NCBI GenBank assembly: GCA_003864495.1 | Contig: ML133378.1 | Coordinates: forward strand, 1,211,009-1,275,008 | Direction: 5' to 3' | Length of the DNA stretch: 64,000 nt | From: Nemopilema nomurai | Lineage: Eukaryota; Cnidaria; Scyphozoa; Rhizostomeae; Rhizostomatidae | Part shown: positions 58,558 to 64,000 of the stretch, piece by piece | Layout of the letters: every line of letters starts with the position of its first letter | Position numbering within the stretch: the stretch's first letter is position 1 | Translations under genes and position numbers: made by a program | The notes under the pieces: generated by a model | What the model saw: only the letters and a program-made list of their open reading frames with translations | What the model was told of the DNA's origin: nothing | The model's database searches: none

Positions 58558-61500
58558 ATGGTGCGAATCAGGAGATATTGCTGCCAAATTCTGCTGCTGT
58601 GGATGCAAGCTGCTAGCACTGGTATGCTGTGAACATTTGAAAATTGTCTATGTGAAAATGATACACGGTAGTCTACATAGATTCACGGTAGTCTGCTTGT
58701 AGATTCTTAATCATTCTACTGGCCAAAGTGAGACATAATTTTCCACACGATTTTATCGTATTTGAACGCCTTGGAGTTTGGAGGATACGTTGCTTTGTTT
58801 TTTACTGTTATACACAAAAGATGTTATAGTTCTGTTTTCTGGGATTTCCCACCATACCTGTGTCTGAAGCTGACATTTTTCTAACTTGTACCGTAAATGA
58901 CGAAATTAGTGCCCGGGGCACTTGTTTAAAAACTAAGCTTTCACAGGAGGTGCTTTTTGACAGGGGTGGTTAATTTAGCAGGGGCGCTTTTAAATCTTCG
59001 CTCATACTATGTAAGGGCAAAAGTACGATTCCAGTTCTTTTTCTGAAACATCGTTGTAATCAATTTAAAAACGGGCCAACAACTCTTTCGATAAGACCAT
59101 TGGCTTTTTAATTTGCCTCTGCGAAAATGTTGAAGGTTAAAAAAGTATACATATACCCACTTTGAGTTGGCTGATACGGAGGCCAAGATTATTAAACTAA
59201 CAATTATATAATGATTTCTTGTTTCTAAATTTATTGAACTACATGTTGACTTACATAAAATATGTTGATTTCACTAGTATCAAATAAGCGCCCCGCCCTC
59301 ATCTTGTTTTGGGGGCACTTAACGGAAAATTGCTTTATCCCGGGGCGCTTATTTGACAGGGGCTGTTGTTTGGCAGAGGGCGTTAATTGTGTCATTTACG
59401 GTAAGCATCAGGCCGGTAAAATTTGGAAGCCCGTAAAGCCTTGATGCAATCAGAGTAGGCCATAAAAGGCACTTCAACACTGTCAATTGCCTGAAGGAAG
59501 ATTGAAACAGCAGAAGACAACTTTCAGTACCCCGAAACCCCAAGCTCCTCGGGTCACTTGCCAACACTCATGGCGTTTTTCATGAGGGTAAGCAGACGAA
59601 AAATAATCGAAACCTTGAGAAATATTTCGCTAATCACGGCGAGAAAGACCGCGCGAGAAAGACCACGCGAGAAATACCACGCGCATCACATTTTATGATT
59701 AATCAGCGTCCTGTCCAAGTGAAGAAACGAACTCTTTCTGTCTGCACAAAACAGGGCTTTGCACCAATATGAAGACAGACTCTACAAACTGTCAATGATT
59801 AGACCGCTGAATTTGATTATTTTTGTATTTTTTGTTGTGAAATCGTCTGTTCGCACCAAATTTGTCACAGTCATACATGTGTACGCTGTGCGATTTGATT
59901 TGATTTCCGCTTAAGACTCGACTTTGAAAACAAGCGACAACGTATGCGAAAGGGTCGGGATTTCTTCAGTAGCGCGGGCAATTGGGCGTAGCACCAGTGG
60001 TACAAACCGTAGGCAGAAGTCGCCTGCGAAGCAGTAGGAGCCATCCATGATTTTCAGCCTTGGCTTCCTCGACGGCCTAGCGACTAGAAAACAAAACGAC
60101 GAACAAGCTACACTGAACAATCTTGAGATCGATCGTGGTTTCCGCAAAAGTGTCAGGAGACCATGTTAGAGTGAATCATTTCTAACTAGCAAAAGTATAG
60201 AATGAGAAAAACGCCATATTTACATAGGGATGCCCATACGCTGCTGCTTAACAAATTATAATAATGGTGATTTCAACAATAACAGTAGTAACAATGGTAA
60301 TGATCGTGGGTTTGCGTCTGACGTTTGCTTGCGGAACACTTGATGATGCGATTCTACAACTCTTCACACAGGCTTTGGCCAGTCCCCAGGCCCCAAGGGA
60401 TCCACCGGAGATGACTCGTTCCTTTCCACAACCATTTGTCAGAATTTCAACAGGAACATGACTGCGCCGAAACCCATCGTCTGTCCCGAGGGCTACCGGT
60501 ACTGCTACACGACTGGCTACGTCACGAAGAACGGGGAGCTCCAGGTCCTCCTACAGGGTTGCTGGCTGAGACCCCAGTCGGAGGAGGGCGCTTGTCACAA
60601 GGAAAGCTGCCTGTTTGGTGTTCGGCCCTCCCTTGGGTCAGATGCACAAAGGACGTGTTGCTGCAGCGGGTTTGTTTGTAATAAGAATTCCACGCACGTG
60701 CCAAGAGTGATTGTTAAGGATAAGCCCCCTACGACGTCACAGACGACCACCAGCGAATTTCCAGGTAAGGCCTCAGCTGCCCACCCTCCCTCTCTTTCGC
60801 ATACTTGAATCCTAACGGCATCCCTTTGATCTCATTTACGATATGCAAATTAGGCGGTACCTTCGATCGTAGGGTCCAACTTTATCAAGCTATAAAACGG
60901 CTCGGTGGATTTTGGTGGCTTTTTTCCTAGGCATCGTCGATACTTGGTTGCTCCTAGTCTGCTTTTATTTAATTGATTCTGTTTTCTATGATTTTTTCTT
61001 GATTTTGCTTTCTACGATCTCTACTTGGATCTATTTTCTTTGATCGCATTTAGAAATTACATCGAAAGCATCATTTCGCTTCATAAGAAACGTGCTACAA
61101 ACAAGCTTGCTGGCTCGAAAAGAGTGCACACAGAAAAAGAATTTACCCTATTTTTGATGCAATTAAAGTGTAAATTAGCATTTAATAAAGTCTTTAAGTC
61201 GTTCTCTTTTCCTTATCCCAATTTTTATAAGACACGTGAATTTTCCCCAAGTCCACCTGGTAAATCTAATGAAATGTTGCTGTTGCTGTAACACGCAGCC
61301 TGTTAGTACGTCGCGTTGTGACTCTGCTATCGTCTCTGCCCGCAGCGAAAAGGCACAAAGCAAGCAAAGTTAGCGAGATCAGCCCCAAGGAAACGGTGAT
61401 ACTTGGGGTGATTTCGAGTGTGTTTGCGACCTTCCTCATCCTAAGCATCGTGTGTGTGAGCTGGAGGTGCGCGGCGCGGAAGAACAAGTTGTTGCTGCTG

Positions 61501-63783
61501 TCCAGCAAGAGTCACCTGGTGGAGAGGCCGGCGGATGACGTCATCGAGTACTCCGTCATCACCACGGACGGCATTGCGTTCAGCAATCTGATACACAGCG
61601 GCAAGTTTGCCGACATTTGGACGGCCGAGTTGGACGGTAGCAAGGTCGCTTTTAAAATCTACAAGGAAGAGTACTGTGAGAATTGGAAGAAGGAAAAAAG
61701 AACGTATGACGTTCTCGGTAATCACCCAAATGTCGCCCAAGTAAGAATCATTTGTGTATGTGTTTTGGAATCCTTTTATTCTACTCCTGTGTCAATATAT
61801 TTCAAGTTGTGAATACTATTCCAAGCTGGCTTAGAAGTAAATATCGTGCTTTGGAGTTGCGGCTCAAAGGTCTAGTACAATACAAGATTGAATGATGTAA
61901 CTGAAATTAAATTGAATGCGATGAAATAAAGTAGATTACTTAGGCCTGGACAGTGCATTTTCAATATGGCAACCCCCTGTCTCTTTTGATGAGGGATTCT
62001 CGATCTCATCCGAGTGCTATCACTTTAACCACGGATGCATCGACAAGGATGCAAGATCGCGCCTGTACACGAGTCTATTTTTTCCTTATTTTTCTTTCTA
62101 GTTCTTATCTGGCGTCGAGCTTCTCGGTCCCGAGAGGATTGGCAAGTCCATCATCCTCACTTACTACCCTTGCGGCTCGCTGTTCCAGTTTTTGTCGTCC
62201 AATTCCCTCTCCTGGCGGGCAATGTACAACTTGGTCTTCTCATTAGCGAGTGGTGTTGCGTACATACACGGAGAGATCGATGAATATGGTTTGTTTTCAT
62301 GTTCTTGTCTACCTGCTTGCGTAGATCGAATCTAACTTCTTTCAGGTGTGCAACATAAATTACTTTCTTCAAATCCACTATTGTAAGCGGTGCGTTGAAT
62401 GACTTTTGTCTATGCTCCCCGAAAGTTCTTTTGGGAATGCCACCTCAATTCCCCCTAGGGCACTTTTTATGTCTTGTTTTCTAGAACTGAATGCAGGCAA
62501 CTTTAAGTGTTCTCCTACTGTCACATAACTGGATAGCAGCTGGCCTATTATTTTAATTGTACATTGTCGTACATGCTAATCAAGATATTTATAAAAAAAT
62601 TTTGTCTGTTTTTGGACGAGATAACACGTGCTCTTCGCAGCTGCTTGAGCTAACTCACTAATTAAGGGCAATGTATTTATTTTTAAAAAAAGGAGATACA
62701 AGGATCGTAGCAAGCTGGCTTGTATTTATTTTGCAAACACTTACATTTAAAAACTAACGCTAATGAAGTCTAATGGCGTCGTCTAATGGCGTCACTTTTC
62801 TCTCTCTCTCGTTTAGATCATTTTAGACGTAAGGTAATCGTGCATCGAAACCTAAACAGTTGCAGCGTCTTGGTGAAGAACGACGAGACTTGCGTGCTGG
62901 CCGACTTCGGCACATCAGTCCACGTGACTGGAAAGCAAATTTTGTCCATCGCAGAGGTACGTGTTTCTTGTTAAGGTACGTTCCCTTCCAAGCCTCGGTT
63001 CACAGTGAGGTTCCTCGCTGCAGAGCCACAGTGAGATTACCCAAGTGGGAATATGTAATCTTACCGGCATGGGTCGTGCTTAAAGTCGCATGATCCGTTT
63101 GAATGCACAAGTTCCTGTGAATTTTTTTAATAAAGACTTCTGCATCATTGTTAAGCGTCATGCAGAGTGGCTTGTACTTTTCTACGGTGTAAGCCACGTT
63201 ACAGAAATGGTGCGATAAAGTGACCAATGTCTTTTTCTTCTCTCCTCTTATGCAGGGAGGAAACACCCTCTACATGCCCCCCGAGGTCCTGACTGACTGC
63301 GTCAATTGGAATGACTGGGAGTCTTCGCTCAAGCAAGCAGATGTATATTCCGTTGGCTTGGTCTTCTGGGAGATTGTCAGAAGATGCAGAGATTTATACC
63401 CAGGTATGTTGTTGTTGTTGTTGTTGTTTTGTTGTTGTTGTTGTTGTTGACATCGAGCAGATCAAACGGAAGATCGCTTGATCGCTTTCTTTGCCTGAAT
63501 GTTTGATGAGCCGATCAAAAGCTTCCATTGTAAGGATATGAGTCTGTCATTGTAAGTGTTGTCTATCTTCGGCTGAAGTTTGCTGAACACCTTTTTTACA
63601 GACCTTTCCGCGGTACCGAAGGCTGTTCTGCCATACCAGCTGGAGTTAGGAGATCATCCACCTACCCCCAAAATGATCGCTCACGTGAACAAAGAGAAGA
63701 GGCGACCGCTTTTCCCAGCCAACATGATCGAACCTGACAAGGTTTGTCGAACTCTCGATTTCATCCGTTCAAGTAACAACTGA
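58558..63783 (+). CDS. BMP type II receptor-like pseudokinase
   Basis: Seven exons (58558-58621, 60372-60764, 61346-61740, 62102-62288, 62817-62956, 63256-63403, 63602-63783) join in phase into 502 residues. Exon 1 is a signal peptide with a hydrophobic core (QILLLWMQAAS). Exon 2 is the three-finger ectodomain: conserved QGCW, then CCCSGFVCN, the type II hallmark, plus NMT and NST glycosylation sites. Residues 169-192 form the membrane segment. The kinase fold follows BMPR2 closely (YYPCGSL, ADFG, YMPPEV, VGLVFWEI). Lys256 and Glu269 are kept, as is DFG at 376-378. But HRD is HRN (Asn358), the loop Asn is Ser363, and only one Gly of the glycine loop remains (HSGKFADI). It should bind BMP-type ligands yet be catalytically weak or dead. 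The frame stops before the CWD block of subdomain XI, so the 3' end may continue outside the window. Confidence 0.88.
58889..59403. mobile_element. MITE-like element in receptor intron 1
   Basis: The left end TACCGTAAATGACGAAATTA and the right end, read in reverse (TACCGTAAATGACACAATTA), form terminal inverted repeats of about 26 bp. The 515-bp body has no coding capacity and several GGGGCGCTTATTTGACAGGG-type words in both orientations. Flanking target duplication, if any, is no longer than the TA included in the ends. Confidence 0.75.
59404..60371 (+). other. Rest of receptor intron 1
   Basis: It holds a threefold GAGAAAGACCRCGC repeat at about 59640-59686 and ends with CTTCACACAG, the acceptor of exon 2. 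A 78-codon - strand frame at 59911-60147 has no recognised motif. Confidence 0.6.
63405..63448 (+). repeat. GTT microsatellite in receptor intron 6
   Basis: About 14 GTT triplets with one interruption (GTTTTGTTG), starting directly after the GTATGT donor of exon 6. Confidence 0.92.
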
Positions 63784-64000
63784 GTCCTTTTTAGCTAATA
63801 TGGGTGCATAAATTACCAAAATGTAACTTCCTTGCAAAGCATTTCTGCCTACAGTCCCTTAAGTAGCATTGATGGGGATGCAGACGAACTGATATCTTCA
63901 AGAAGAGGCAAAGACCTCTCGTCGTTAACACGGCTTCACCTCACATTATGGAGGAATGTGTTAGTTCTCTAATTACTAAGAACTTGAGGGAAATTCTAGG
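63784..64000 (+). other. 3' side of the receptor gene, undetermined
   Basis: No AATAAA is present. An acceptor-like CTGCCTACAG at about 63855 leads into frames that soon stop. The missing end of the kinase domain may lie further downstream. Confidence 0.4.

Noticed and set aside
59911..60147. A 78-codon - strand frame in receptor intron 1
   Set aside because: No known motif and no splice context; lies within an intron of a + strand gene.
60264..60461. A hydrophobic start at 60264 as the receptor signal peptide
   Set aside because: It is in the wrong frame for the ectodomain exon. The exon at 58558-58621 gives a better signal peptide and the right splice phase.

Overview
The window is animal nuclear DNA, not microbial: genes have spliceosomal introns, AT-rich spacers separate them, and there are tandem 5S rDNA units, minisatellites and transposon relics. 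The recognisable proteins (asparagine synthetase, a Cdk5 activator of the p35 type, a type II BMP-receptor-like protein) are metazoan. The compact introns and the 5S sequence suggest a non-bilaterian or simple invertebrate, with a cnidarian (anthozoan) as best guess; the species is inferred, not shown.

Layout. 0.2-3.1 kb: last exons of an unrecognised acidic, Ser-rich protein on the + strand. 3.4-3.7 kb: a decayed LITAF-like domain. 5.85-15.23 kb: eleven + strand 5S rRNA genes in units of about 807 bp, flanked by a 5S relic on the left and a cut spacer on the right. 15.2-27.4 kb: mostly empty, with one transposon-like repeat and a T-rich tract. 27.4-28.3 kb: an intronless Cdk5 activator gene on the - strand. 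30.4 kb: a tRNA-derived relic. 36.7-39.3 kb: asparagine synthetase in two coding exons. 40.5 kb: a YY1/TISU-like start context. 41.0-44.6 kb: a huge 27-bp minisatellite abutting a dead Tc1/mariner transposase. 48.4-50.2 kb: a reverse transcriptase relic and two exons of an unrecognised gene. 50.3-51.0 kb: two unrelated 17-bp minisatellites. 53.1-53.9 kb: - strand coding fragments. 57.1-57.7 kb: a 22-bp minisatellite. 58.6-63.8 kb: a seven-exon BMP type II receptor-like gene.

The most interesting item is this last gene. All its exon junctions agree in phase and give a 502-residue receptor with a signal peptide, a three-finger ectodomain with CCC-x4-CN, one membrane segment and a kinase fold. 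The catalytic Asp of HRD and the Mg-binding Asn of the catalytic loop are both replaced, and the glycine loop is degraded. It therefore looks like a pseudokinase receptor of the TGF-beta superfamily. The genes do not form an operon or an obvious pathway; they are neighbours on a chromosome.

All exon models were read by eye from splice signals and reading frame. No database search was possible.
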